A stretch of DNA of 50,217 nt from Paenibacillus pinistramenti (GTDB lineage: Bacteria; Bacillota; Bacilli; Paenibacillales; Paenibacillaceae), in contig NZ_VAWG01000021.1 of NCBI RefSeq assembly GCF_005869875.1, positions 1-50,217 of the forward strand, given 5' to 3'. Below, piece by piece: positions 43,893 through 50,217 of the stretch. Position 1 is the stretch's first letter; every line of letters begins with the position of its first letter. A model generated the notes under the pieces. It had not been told where the DNA came from. It made no database searches and was given only the letters and a program-made list of their open reading frames with translations. The translations under genes and the position numbers were made by a program.

Positions 43893-44078
43893 ATGCTGGC
43901 AGCTATTAAAGAAATCAAGAATTTCGTAGCGGGAGTACGCGGGGAATCAAAGGCAGCCGGGGACGAAGAGTACCGGAAGATTGAGTTTGGCACAGAACGC
44001 CTTTTGCACACACCGCAGTCGCCGTACACTTTGACATCATTAGAAGAATCCCGGATCAAACAGGTGATCTTCCATTAA
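43893..44078 (+). CDS. Small conserved-looking hypothetical protein (61 aa)
   Basis: Not recognised. The case for a real gene is strong: an extended -10 promoter, AAGGAGG ten bases before the ATG, and a terminator hairpin ~55 bases after the stop make a complete single-gene unit. The peptide is soluble, with a helical, charged first half (MLAAIKEIKNFVAGVRGES) and a second half rich in Thr, Ser and Glu ending EESRIKQVIFH. There is no signal peptide, membrane helix or metal motif. Its neighbours give no functional hint. Confidence 0.65.
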   Translation: MLAAIKEIKNFVAGVRGESKAAGDEEYRKIEFGTERLLHTPQSPYTLTSLEESRIKQVIFH

Positions 44079-44130
44079 GCAGATTCTGCCGGAAGCCTGA
44101 GACGGGATAACGAACATATACGACATATAC

Positions 44131-44180
44131 AGACCGCCAGAGTCGGAACGAGGGTTCCGGGCCTGAGCGGTCTTTTATTT
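44131..44180 (+). terminator. Terminator after the small protein gene
   Basis: AGACCGC (44131-44137) pairs with GCGGTCT (44167-44173), with an inner GGAAC/GTTCC helix, followed by TTTATTTT. Confidence 0.78.
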
Positions 44181-44324
44181 TGCCAGCCTCCTTCTCATGC
44201 GGCTTAGGCGGGAACCAGCCGGGCTTATGCTTCATATGCTGTTCCAGAGGAAGATTGCAGAACGCGGGACGTATTTGTCCTTCATCGTAGTTGTCCCTTA
44301 TTACTGAGAAGAAGGTGCTCGGAA

Positions 44325-45011
44325 ATGATTTTTAAAGCAGATCAGGCGATTGCCGATGTGACGGGCGACGGCAGGCCGGATACCATCCTGCTGACAGGAA
44401 CGAAGACGGTAGACAGCCCCTTTGTGCAAAATATTACGCTGACCGTCAAAGACGGCAGCACCGGCCAGGTGTATACGATCAGGCTGCCGGAACCGGCAGG
44501 CTATAACCCGCGCCTGGTGCTGGCTGATTTTACCGGCTCCGGCTATCAGGACATATTAGTGCAGATTGACTCGGGCGGGTCAGGGGCGATTACGTACGAT
44601 GATGTGTACCATTATGAGAACGGAAAGTTCAGGCATATTTTTAACTCGGAGCACTTCAGCCAGCAGTGGAAATACACGGTCGATTTTCTGCCGGATTACA
44701 AGCTGCGCGTAACTGCCCTGAACACGAACAAGACGTATACAATCGATATCAGGGGGCGCGGCAAAGACTACTTAAACCAAATCTACAATCCGGACGGCAC
44801 GCTTATCAAACCCGTTCAGGGATTTGTGGATCCCGTCAGCGGCCTGTATCCGGTGGATAATGACAGGGACGGCAAATACTCGTTAATGGCTTTCCAGGGG
44901 GTCAGCGGCCTTTATCATGCCGACCGTTACGGCTATATGGTCAGTCTCTTAGGCTGGAACGGGCGAGGCTGGACGCTGCAAGATCAATGGTTTGCTGTTG
45001 AGGGCATGTGA
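44325..45011 (+). CDS. VCBS/FG-GAP-like repeat protein
   Basis: 228 aa, no signal peptide seen. Repeats of the beta-propeller, calcium-loop kind are visible: DVTGDGRPDTILLTG (residues ~11-25), DFTGSGYQDILVQIDSGGSG (~69-88), and DNDRDGKYSLMAF (~180-192). These D-x-[TN]-G-[DS]-G-x-x-D loops characterise VCBS and FG-GAP repeats and bind calcium. Homologous short VCBS-like proteins exist in many Bacillales without known function. The start ATG has AAGGTG seven bases upstream. A GC-rich hairpin without T-run follows, so read-through into galU is possible, although galU has its own promoter. Confidence 0.7.
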   Translation: MIFKADQAIADVTGDGRPDTILLTGTKTVDSPFVQNITLTVKDGSTGQVYTIRLPEPAGYNPRLVLADFTGSGYQDILVQIDSGGSGAITYDDVYHYENGKFRHIFNSEHFSQQWKYTVDFLPDYKLRVTALNTNKTYTIDIRGRGKDYLNQIYNPDGTLIKPVQGFVDPVSGLYPVDNDRDGKYSLMAFQGVSGLYHADRYGYMVSLLGWNGRGWTLQDQWFAVEGM

Positions 45012-45018
45012 AGGATGC

Positions 45019-45058
45019 AGCTGGGGAGCTTCGGAAGCCTTTCCCTAGATCCCCAGCT
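45019..45058 (+). terminator. Hairpin between the VCBS-like gene and galU
   Basis: AGCTGGGGA (45019-45027) pairs with TCCCCAGCT (45050-45058). No T-run follows, so it may be a weak terminator or an RNA-stabilising stem. Confidence 0.45.
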
Positions 45059-45077
45059 CGGCACTCTCACAGCCCTG

Positions 45078-45086
45078 TGTTATAAT
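45078..45086 (+). promoter_or_regulatory. galU promoter
   Basis: TGTTATAAT, an extended -10 with perfect TATAAT; TCGGCA 17 bases upstream is a weak -35. About 94 bases before the galU start. Confidence 0.6.
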
Positions 45087-45179
45087 AAATTGGATCATGA
45101 ATAGATAGATAAAAATGAACCGGGATTGCTGTCCCGTATTCATTTTTGGCTGACCACCAACAAGGGAGATTCTAAGTCT

Positions 45180-46055
45180 ATGAAAATACGCAAAGCCATT
45201 ATTCCTGCAGCCGGTCTCGGAACACGATTCCTTCCTGCCACGAAAGCGATGCCGAAAGAGATGCTGCCGATCGTCGATAAACCGACCATCCAGTATATTA
45301 TTGAAGAAGCCGTCGCTTCGGGAATTGAGGATATTATTATCGTGACGGGGAAGGGCAAGCGGGCGATCGAAGATCATTTCGATAACTCCTTTGAGCTGGA
45401 GCACCATCTGTCGGAGAAGCGGAAGTGGGAGCTGCTGGAGGAAGTCCGCAGACCGTCCAACATGGCTGATATTCACTACATCCGGCAAAAAGAACCGCGC
45501 GGACTTGGGCATGCCGTCTGGTGCGCCCGCAAATTCATAGGCAGCGAGCCTTTCGCCGTTCTGCTCGGCGACGACATCGTGGAGACCGCAGGCACACCGT
45601 GCCTGAAGCAGATGATGAACGTGTTCGAGCGTTACGGCCGTTCGGTTGTCGGCGTGAAGCCGGTGCCTCACGAGCAGGTGTCCCGCTACGGCATTGTGGA
45701 CGCCGATCTGCTGGAAGAGCGAATTTACCGGGCCAAGCGTCTGGTCGAGAAGCCGAAGGCTGAGGACGCTCCTTCCGATTTGGCTATTATGGGGCGTTAT
45801 ATTCTGACCCCTGGTATTTTTGAGGAGCTGGAAGCCCAGCATGAGGGGGTAGGCGGAGAAATTCAGCTTACCGATGCCATTGCGCGCCTCGGCGAGAAAG
45901 AAAGCATCATGGCTTACCATTTTGAAGGAGAACGCCACGATGTGGGAGAGAAGCTCGGATTTATTGAGACAACTCTTCATTATGCGCTGAAGCAGGAGGA
46001 TATGCGGGACCAGCTTCTTGCGTATATGCAGAGCATTTTAGGCTGGAGGCCATAA
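45180..46055 (+). CDS. galU: UTP-glucose-1-phosphate uridylyltransferase
   Basis: 291 aa from ATG 45180 (GGGAG 11 bases upstream), normal size. [40 protein letters not shown] is the GalU/GtaB signature. [38 protein letters not shown] and EKP(K)...[13 protein letters not shown] follow. It makes UDP-glucose, needed by the WbaP-like enzyme as donor and by Ugd for glucuronate, besides other wall-polymer uses. The GDPD-like gene downstream uses a ribosome site inside the galU end, so they are co-translated. Confidence 0.96.
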   Translation: MKIRKAIIPAAGLGTRFLPATKAMPKEMLPIVDKPTIQYIIEEAVASGIEDIIIVTGKGKRAIEDHFDNSFELEHHLSEKRKWELLEEVRRPSNMADIHYIRQKEPRGLGHAVWCARKFIGSEPFAVLLGDDIVETAGTPCLKQMMNVFERYGRSVVGVKPVPHEQVSRYGIVDADLLEERIYRAKRLVEKPKAEDAPSDLAIMGRYILTPGIFEELEAQHEGVGGEIQLTDAIARLGEKESIMAYHFEGERHDVGEKLGFIETTLHYALKQEDMRDQLLAYMQSILGWRP

Positions 46056-46058
46056 TTC

Positions 46059-46958
46059 ATGAAACGATTGTTAAGTCTTCTTGGGGTTGCTGCAGCCGTA
46101 TTCCTGATTATGCTCTTCGGGAGCAGTTTTATTTTTCATGATCAGGAATCTGCTTTTGATAAAAAAGGCTTTCTGCAGTATCAGGCTGTTTCGCACGCCA
46201 TGGGCGCCATTAACGGATTGACCTACACAAACAGCTACGAAGCGTTTATATCCAGCTACGCCAAAGGCAACCGGGTTTTTGAGATGGACATGCTGTTTAC
46301 CTCAGATGAGGACCCGCAGCTGATCGGCCGTCACGAATGGGGCGCAAGCTTATCCAAAATGATGGGCCAGCAGGGTGAACTGCCTGAGGACAGGCTGGAT
46401 GCCCGTTTTACTTATGAAGAATTCAGACAAGCCAAGATTCAGGGGAAATACGATGCGCTCAGCTGGGCCGATGCTGTGCAGCTGCTGCACGAGTATCCTG
46501 ACATTTATATTATTACCGATACCAAAGAAATTGAGCCGGAACGCATCAACCAGATGTTCAGCACCATCGTCAAGGAAGCGGATGAGGTGGACCCAAGCGT
46601 GCTGAGCCGGGTGGTCCCGCAGATTTACAATCAGCCGATGCTGGCTGAGGTTAAAGCCGTGTATGATTTTCCGCAGATCATCTACACACTTTATGTCTCT
46701 AAGGATACGGACGCCCAGGTCGTCAAGTTTGTGCGGGAGAATCACATTACAGCCGTGACAATGTCGGATTACCGGGCCAACCGCTGGCTGATTTCCGCTT
46801 TGACAAATCTGGGTGTGCCGTCCTACGTTCATACCATTGATACGATGGAAGATGTTTTGAAGTATAAGGCCATGGGCGCCTACGGATTCTATTCGGACGA
46901 CCTGTCGGAGAGTGATCTGCAGACCCCGGCCTGGAAAGTGCTGCTTGGATTAAGATAA
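46059..46958 (+). CDS. Membrane-anchored glycerophosphodiester phosphodiesterase-like protein
   Basis: 299 aa. An N-terminal helix (LLSLLGVAAAVFLIMLFGSSFI) is a signal anchor or uncleaved signal. The domain follows the GDPD pattern: SHAMGAINGLTYTNSYEAFISSYAKGNRVFEMDMLFTSDEDPQLIGRHEW. The first His, the E-x-D pair and the later His stand where GDPD enzymes have HxG, ExD and HD. The C-terminal end resembles the barrel's YGFYSDD segment. Usual substrates are glycerophosphodiesters from phospholipids or teichoic acid; the exact substrate is unknown. GGAGG lies nine bases before ATG, inside galU. Wall-linked glycan or lipid turnover is a plausible role beside galU. Confidence 0.72.
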   Translation: MKRLLSLLGVAAAVFLIMLFGSSFIFHDQESAFDKKGFLQYQAVSHAMGAINGLTYTNSYEAFISSYAKGNRVFEMDMLFTSDEDPQLIGRHEWGASLSKMMGQQGELPEDRLDARFTYEEFRQAKIQGKYDALSWADAVQLLHEYPDIYIITDTKEIEPERINQMFSTIVKEADEVDPSVLSRVVPQIYNQPMLAEVKAVYDFPQIIYTLYVSKDTDAQVVKFVRENHITAVTMSDYRANRWLISALTNLGVPSYVHTIDTMEDVLKYKAMGAYGFYSDDLSESDLQTPAWKVLLGLR

Positions 46959-47011
46959 CGTTCCATGCTCAGCTTGTTTGATTAAAAATTTATCTTCGCA
47001 CGCAGCGCAGC

Positions 47012-47061
47012 GCTCTGCTGTCCGCATAGGGATAACCGATTGGGACGGCGGAGCTTTTTTT
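47012..47061 (+). terminator. Terminator of the galU-GDPD unit
   Basis: GCTCTGCTGTCC (47012-47023) pairs with GGACGGCGGAGC (47043-47054), 12 pairs with two wobbles, then T7. Confidence 0.85.
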
Positions 47062-47091
47062 GTTCCCTTTTTTCCATCCAAAATACGAACG

Positions 47092-47120
47092 TTGACACCA
47101 TTCGGGTGGTATCATAGACT
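47092..47120 (+). promoter_or_regulatory. pcrB-pcrA promoter
   Basis: Consensus TTGACA (47092-47097) and TAGACT (47115-47120) are 17 bases apart, ~59 bases before the pcrB start. The best sigma-A match in the window. Confidence 0.8.
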
Positions 47121-47178
47121 AGAACGTAGTGTCTTTTTTGAACGATTTTCAGGACATATGCGCTGGAGGAATCAGACG

Positions 47179-47871
47179 TTGAAATCAATGATTGACACGT
47201 GGAGACACGTGTTTAAGCTGGACCCTGACCGCAGTCTGACAGAGGAGGAGCTGGAGGCAGTCTGCCTCTCCGGAACGGATGCCATCATGGTTGGCGGCTC
47301 AAGCGGGGTTACTTATGACAATACCGTGGACCTGATGTCCCGGGTCAGACAATTTGAGCTTCCGTGTGTGCTGGAGGTTTCCGATCTGGAGGCGGTTGTT
47401 CCTGGATTTGACCTTTACCTGATTCCAATGGTGCTGAACGCCGCGGACTCCGGCTGGCTGATTGGAAGGCACAGCGAAGCGGTTGAACAGTTCGGTTATT
47501 TGATTCCCTGGGAGATGGTGATCCCCGAGGGTTATATTATTTTGAACCCGGATTCGACGGCCGGGAAGCTGACATCAGCGGATAGCAGTTTGTCTGCCGC
47601 GCGTGCGGCGGCTTACGGACAAGCCGGGGAACGGCTCATGTCGCTGCCTGTGATCTATGTGGAATACAGCGGCACATTCGGGGACATGGAGCTTGTGGCC
47701 AGCGTCCGGCGTTCACTGCAACAATCCCGCTTGTTTTACGGCGGCGGCGTGACGGATGCGGAGACAGCGGCCCGGGCTGCGGCGGTCAGTGACACCGTTG
47801 TGGTCGGGAATATCGTCTATTCCGATCTGGCCAAAGCGCTTGAAACGGTTCAGGCGGTGAAGGGGACGTAG
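47179..47871 (+). CDS. pcrB: Heptaprenylglyceryl phosphate synthase
   Basis: 230 aa from TTG 47179, with GGAGG nine bases upstream; ATG 47188 is too far from it, and the longer frame contains the promoter. The length equals B. subtilis PcrB (228 aa). WRHVFKLDPDRSLTEEELE, SGTDAIMVGGSSGVT, PCVLEVSDLEAVVPGFDLYLIPMVLN, YVEYSGTFGD, LFYGGGVTDAETA and DTVVVGNIVY match throughout, including the phosphate-binding GGG and GN motifs of the TIM barrel. It joins heptaprenyl diphosphate to glycerol-1-phosphate, giving an archaeal-type ether lipid precursor of unclear role in bacteria. pcrA follows, as is standard in Bacillales. Confidence 0.95.
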   Translation: MKSMIDTWRHVFKLDPDRSLTEEELEAVCLSGTDAIMVGGSSGVTYDNTVDLMSRVRQFELPCVLEVSDLEAVVPGFDLYLIPMVLNAADSGWLIGRHSEAVEQFGYLIPWEMVIPEGYIILNPDSTAGKLTSADSSLSAARAAAYGQAGERLMSLPVIYVEYSGTFGDMELVASVRRSLQQSRLFYGGGVTDAETAARAAAVSDTVVVGNIVYSDLAKALETVQAVKGT

Positions 47872-47878
47872 TCTGTAC

Positions 47879-47924
47879 CGTCTTTCAGTAACGTCTTTCA
47901 GTAACTTCTTTCAGTAACGTCTTA
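47879..47924. repeat. 13-bp tandem repeat between pcrB and pcrA
   Basis: CGTCTTTCAGTAA occurs at 47879-47891 and 47892-47904, again with one change at 47905-47917, then a partial unit (CGTCTTA) follows. It starts 8 bases after the pcrB stop. Confidence 0.9.
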
Positions 47925-47943
47925 TAGAAGTCGCGCTCTTTTC

Positions 47944-47963
47944 GCAAAATTGCAGAATTTTGC
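47944..47963 (+). terminator. A+T-rich hairpin between pcrB and pcrA
   Basis: GCAAAATT (47944-47951) pairs with AATTTTGC (47956-47963), with AGGATTTTT downstream. It is a weak terminator or an attenuating stem; pcrB-pcrA are normally co-transcribed. Confidence 0.4.
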
Positions 47964-48061
47964 AGGATTTTTCATATGTGGGCTCTTCCAACGGAATGGC
48001 CTCAAAGTCCCTCGTCCTTTATGAGGGAAGTTTGTTAACAAGGAAAGGAGACATGACTTCA

Positions 48062-50217
48062 ATGTCTGTTGATATAGAACAAGCCATACAGAAGCTGAAT
48101 CCGGAGCAGAAGAAAGCGGTGCTCGCGACAGAGGGGCCGCTGCTCATCATGGCGGGGGCGGGCAGCGGCAAGACGCGCGTGCTGACGCACCGCATCGCCT
48201 ATCTGATCGGTACCCGCAAGGCTCCGCCTTGGGCAATCCTGGCGATTACTTTTACAAATAAAGCTGCGCGTGAGATGCAGGAGCGGGTCTCCAGTCTGGT
48301 CGGCTCCGAAGGCCGTGAGATCTGGGTTTCCACCTTTCACTCCATGTGCGTACGGATTCTTCGCAGGGACATTGAGCGGATCGGCTTTACGTCGAACTTC
48401 TCCATTCTCGATTCCACCGACCAGTTGTCCGTTATCCGGAATTGCATGAAGGAATTGAACATCGACACGAAGAAGTTTGAGCCAAAGGCCATTCAAGCTC
48501 TGATCAGCGCAGCCAAGAACGAGCTGGTCACTCCTGACCAGTACGAGAAGAAGATCGGCGACTACATGCAGGACATCGCGGCCAAAGTGTACAAAATGTA
48601 CCAAAGACGGCTGAGAAGCAACAACTCGCTGGATTTTGACGATCTGATTATGAAGACAATCGAGCTGTTTAAAGAAGTGCCGGAAGTGCTTGATTTCTAT
48701 CAGAAGAAGTTCAAGTACATTCACGTGGACGAGTATCAGGATACGAACCGTGCCCAATATATGCTCTGTAAAATGCTTGCAGACAGCCATCACCGCATCT
48801 GCGTGGTGGGGGACAGCGACCAGTCGATTTACCGCTGGCGCGGCGCGGATATTACGAATATTTTGAACTTTGAAGAGGATTATCCGGAAGCAACTACGAT
48901 CATGCTGGAGCAGAACTACCGCTCGACCTCCACAATTCTGAATGCGGCCAACGAGGTTATCGGCCAGAACAGCGGGCGCAGACCGAAGAAGCTGTGGACG
49001 GATAAAGGCGAAGGCGCCAAGATCAAGGTTTACCGGGGCGATTCCGAGCATGATGAAGGGTATTTCGTAACCTCGGAGATCCATAAGAATATTAAGAATG
49101 CCAAATCGTACCGGGATCACGCGATTCTCTACCGGACGAACGCCCAGTCCCGGGTCATCGAGGAAATTTTGATCAAATCGGACATTCCTTATCAGATCGT
49201 CGGCGGGATCAAGTTCTACGACCGCAAAGAAATCAAGGACATGCTCGCTTATCTGCGCCTGCTGTCCAACCCGGACGATGATATCAGCTTGACCCGGATT
49301 ATCAACGTGCCGAAACGCGGGATCGGCGACACGACCGTAGCCAAGCTGGCTGCCGCTGCAGCAGAGCGGAACACCTCGATCTTTAAAGCGCTCGAGTACG
49401 TGGATGATCTCGGCTTTGCAGGCCGTACCCGCAATACGCTGGTGGAATTTTACGACATGATCGTGTCACTTGTCCGCATGGTTGAGTTCCTGTCTGTTAC
49501 CGAGCTGACTGAAAAAACGCTGGAACTCACGGAATATCGTCTTGAGCTGCAGCGGGAGAACACGCTTGAATCGAAGTCCCGTCTGGAGAACATTGACGAG
49601 TTTCTGTCGGTTACGATGGAATTTGAGAAGAATAATGAAGACAAATCGCTCGTTGCCTTCCTGACCGATCTTGCGCTGATCGCTGACATCGACAGCATGA
49701 ACGATGACGAGCAGGAAGCCGATTCGTCGGACGCCGTCGTCCTGATGACGATGCACAGCGCCAAGGGCCTCGAATTCCCTGTCGTCTTTATCATCGGCAT
49801 GGAGGAAGGCGTCTTCCCGCACAGCCGGGCATTCCTTGACAATGAAGAGCTGGAAGAGGAGCGCCGCCTTGCTTATGTGGGCATTACGCGGGCGGAGGAG
49901 CAGCTCTTCCTGACCTGTGCCCAGATGCGCACCCTGTTTGGCCGCACAACGGCCAACCCGCCTTCCCGGTTCCTGGAGGAGATTCCTGAGGAACTGAAGG
50001 AAGACACCGACATCGCCCGCGACCGCTACCGGCGCGGGGCGAACAACGGCGGCGCCTACAGCGGACGCGGCTTCGGCGGCGGAGCGGGCGGCAGCAACTT
50101 CGGTGCCGCCCGGAACCCTGCGGGCGCACCAGGCGCCGCCCGCACGGGCTATGGCGCGCCCGGCACGACGGCGCGCCCGCTCGCCGGAGCGGCCCCTGCG
50201 GCCGGCCGCCCGAGATC
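48062..50217 (+). CDS. pcrA: ATP-dependent DNA helicase PcrA (cut by the window end)
   Basis: 718 complete codons are present and the frame is open at the window edge; PcrA usually has 720-780 residues, so only the tail is missing. It starts at ATG 48062 (AAGGAG 11 bases upstream); the in-frame ATG at 48053 is too near. UvrD/Rep superfamily 1 motifs: [29 protein letters not shown] (Q motif and Walker A), [25 protein letters not shown] (Walker B), [43 protein letters not shown] and [14 protein letters not shown]. It unwinds DNA 3'-5', removing RecA and clearing transcription-replication conflicts. The last ~60 visible residues are a Gly/Ala/Arg-rich disordered linker, which leads to the C-terminal RNA-polymerase-binding tail in relatives. 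Confidence 0.96.
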   Translation, partial: MSVDIEQAIQKLNPEQKKAVLATEGPLLIMAGAGSGKTRVLTHRIAYLIGTRKAPPWAILAITFTNKAAREMQERVSSLVGSEGREIWVSTFHSMCVRILRRDIERIGFTSNFSILDSTDQLSVIRNCMKELNIDTKKFEPKAIQALISAAKNELVTPDQYEKKIGDYMQDIAAKVYKMYQRRLRSNNSLDFDDLIMKTIELFKEVPEVLDFYQKKFKYIHVDEYQDTNRAQYMLCKMLADSHHRICVVGDSDQSIYRWRGADITNILNFEEDYPEATTIMLEQNYRSTSTILNAANEVIGQNSGRRPKKLWTDKGEGAKIKVYRGDSEHDEGYFVTSEIHKNIKNAKSYRDHAILYRTNAQSRVIEEILIKSDIPYQIVGGIKFYDRKEIKDMLAYLRLLSNPDDDISLTRIINVPKRGIGDTTVAKLAAAAAERNTSIFKALEYVDDLGFAGRTRNTLVEFYDMIVSLVRMVEFLSVTELTEKTLELTEYRLELQRENTLESKSRLENIDEFLSVTMEFEKNNEDKSLVAFLTDLALIADIDSMNDDEQEADSSDAVVLMTMHSAKGLEFPVVFIIGMEEGVFPHSRAFLDNEELEEERRLAYVGITRAEEQLFLTCAQMRTLFGRTTANPPSRFLEEIPEELKEDTDIARDRYRRGANNGGAYSGRGFGGGAGGSNFGAARNPAGAPGAARTGYGAPGTTARPLAGAAPAAGRPR

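Noticed and set aside
48059..49120. 353-residue reverse frame opposite pcrA
   Set aside because: It is a shadow of the clear PcrA helicase frame and has no recognisable domain.
1..50217. CRISPR arrays, tRNA/rRNA genes, transposases or prophage genes
   Set aside because: None was seen: no regularly spaced repeats, no cloverleaf-like tRNA sequence, and no recognisable integrase or transposase among the reading frames.

Overview
The window looks like a chromosomal segment of a Paenibacillus-type Firmicute. The housekeeping genes match Bacillus subtilis families closely (uvrB-uvrA, dgk-dck, pcrB-pcrA, motA-motB, galU). Start codons are often TTG or GTG behind strong GGAGG-type ribosome sites. 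Copper-amine-oxidase-like 'stalk' proteins, common in Paenibacillus, occur twice. The species is an inference; no rRNA or other marker gene is present.

Layout. 1-4.0 kb: a two-domain GNAT acetyltransferase (-), a nitroreductase (+) and the flagellar stator operon motA-motB (-). 4.0-12.8 kb: uvrB-uvrA with a candidate promoter and LexA box, then an exported HtrA-like protease and a large exported stalk/PsbP-like protein. 12.9-14.9 kb: dgk-dck, then a gene-poor 650 bp that holds what I read as a type I toxin-antitoxin locus. Its small hydrophobic toxin is broken by a one-base frameshift and faces a structured RNA. 14.9-17.4 kb: a large U32-family protein (RlhA/TrhP-like RNA hydroxylase).

17.7-43.6 kb is a surface-glycan locus, much richer in A+T over 20.2-32.2 kb and 35.7-40.5 kb than the flanks. 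It holds an O-antigen-ligase/Wzy_C protein with a TPR tail (-), an ABC exporter (Wzm-Wzt with a C-terminal cargo-binding domain), and a methyltransferase-GT2-GT4 fusion. It also holds manC, a three-gene membrane-glycosylation set (GT-C-like, UPF0104-type, polyprenyl-P GT2), UDP-glucose dehydrogenase and rmlACBD. A separately promoted operon follows: sugar 4-aminotransferase, GT-C-like membrane protein, WecD-like acetyltransferase and polyprenyl-P GT2. After a convergent small stalk protein come a WbbL-like GT2 and a WbaP-like initiating phosphotransferase. The ensemble resembles the slg (S-layer glycan) loci of Geobacillus and Paenibacillus alvei: initiation, dTDP-rhamnose supply, chain growth and methyl capping, ABC export, then ligation. 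The Und-P/GT-C sets would add side groups outside the membrane.

43.6-50.2 kb: a small unknown protein, a VCBS-like protein, galU (UDP-glucose, feeding the glycan locus), a GDPD-like lipoprotein-sized protein, pcrB, and pcrA cut by the window end.

Most interesting: the Arn-like four-gene operon with its own palindromic operator (35.6-40.5 kb), and the decayed toxin/antisense RNA locus (14.3-14.6 kb).
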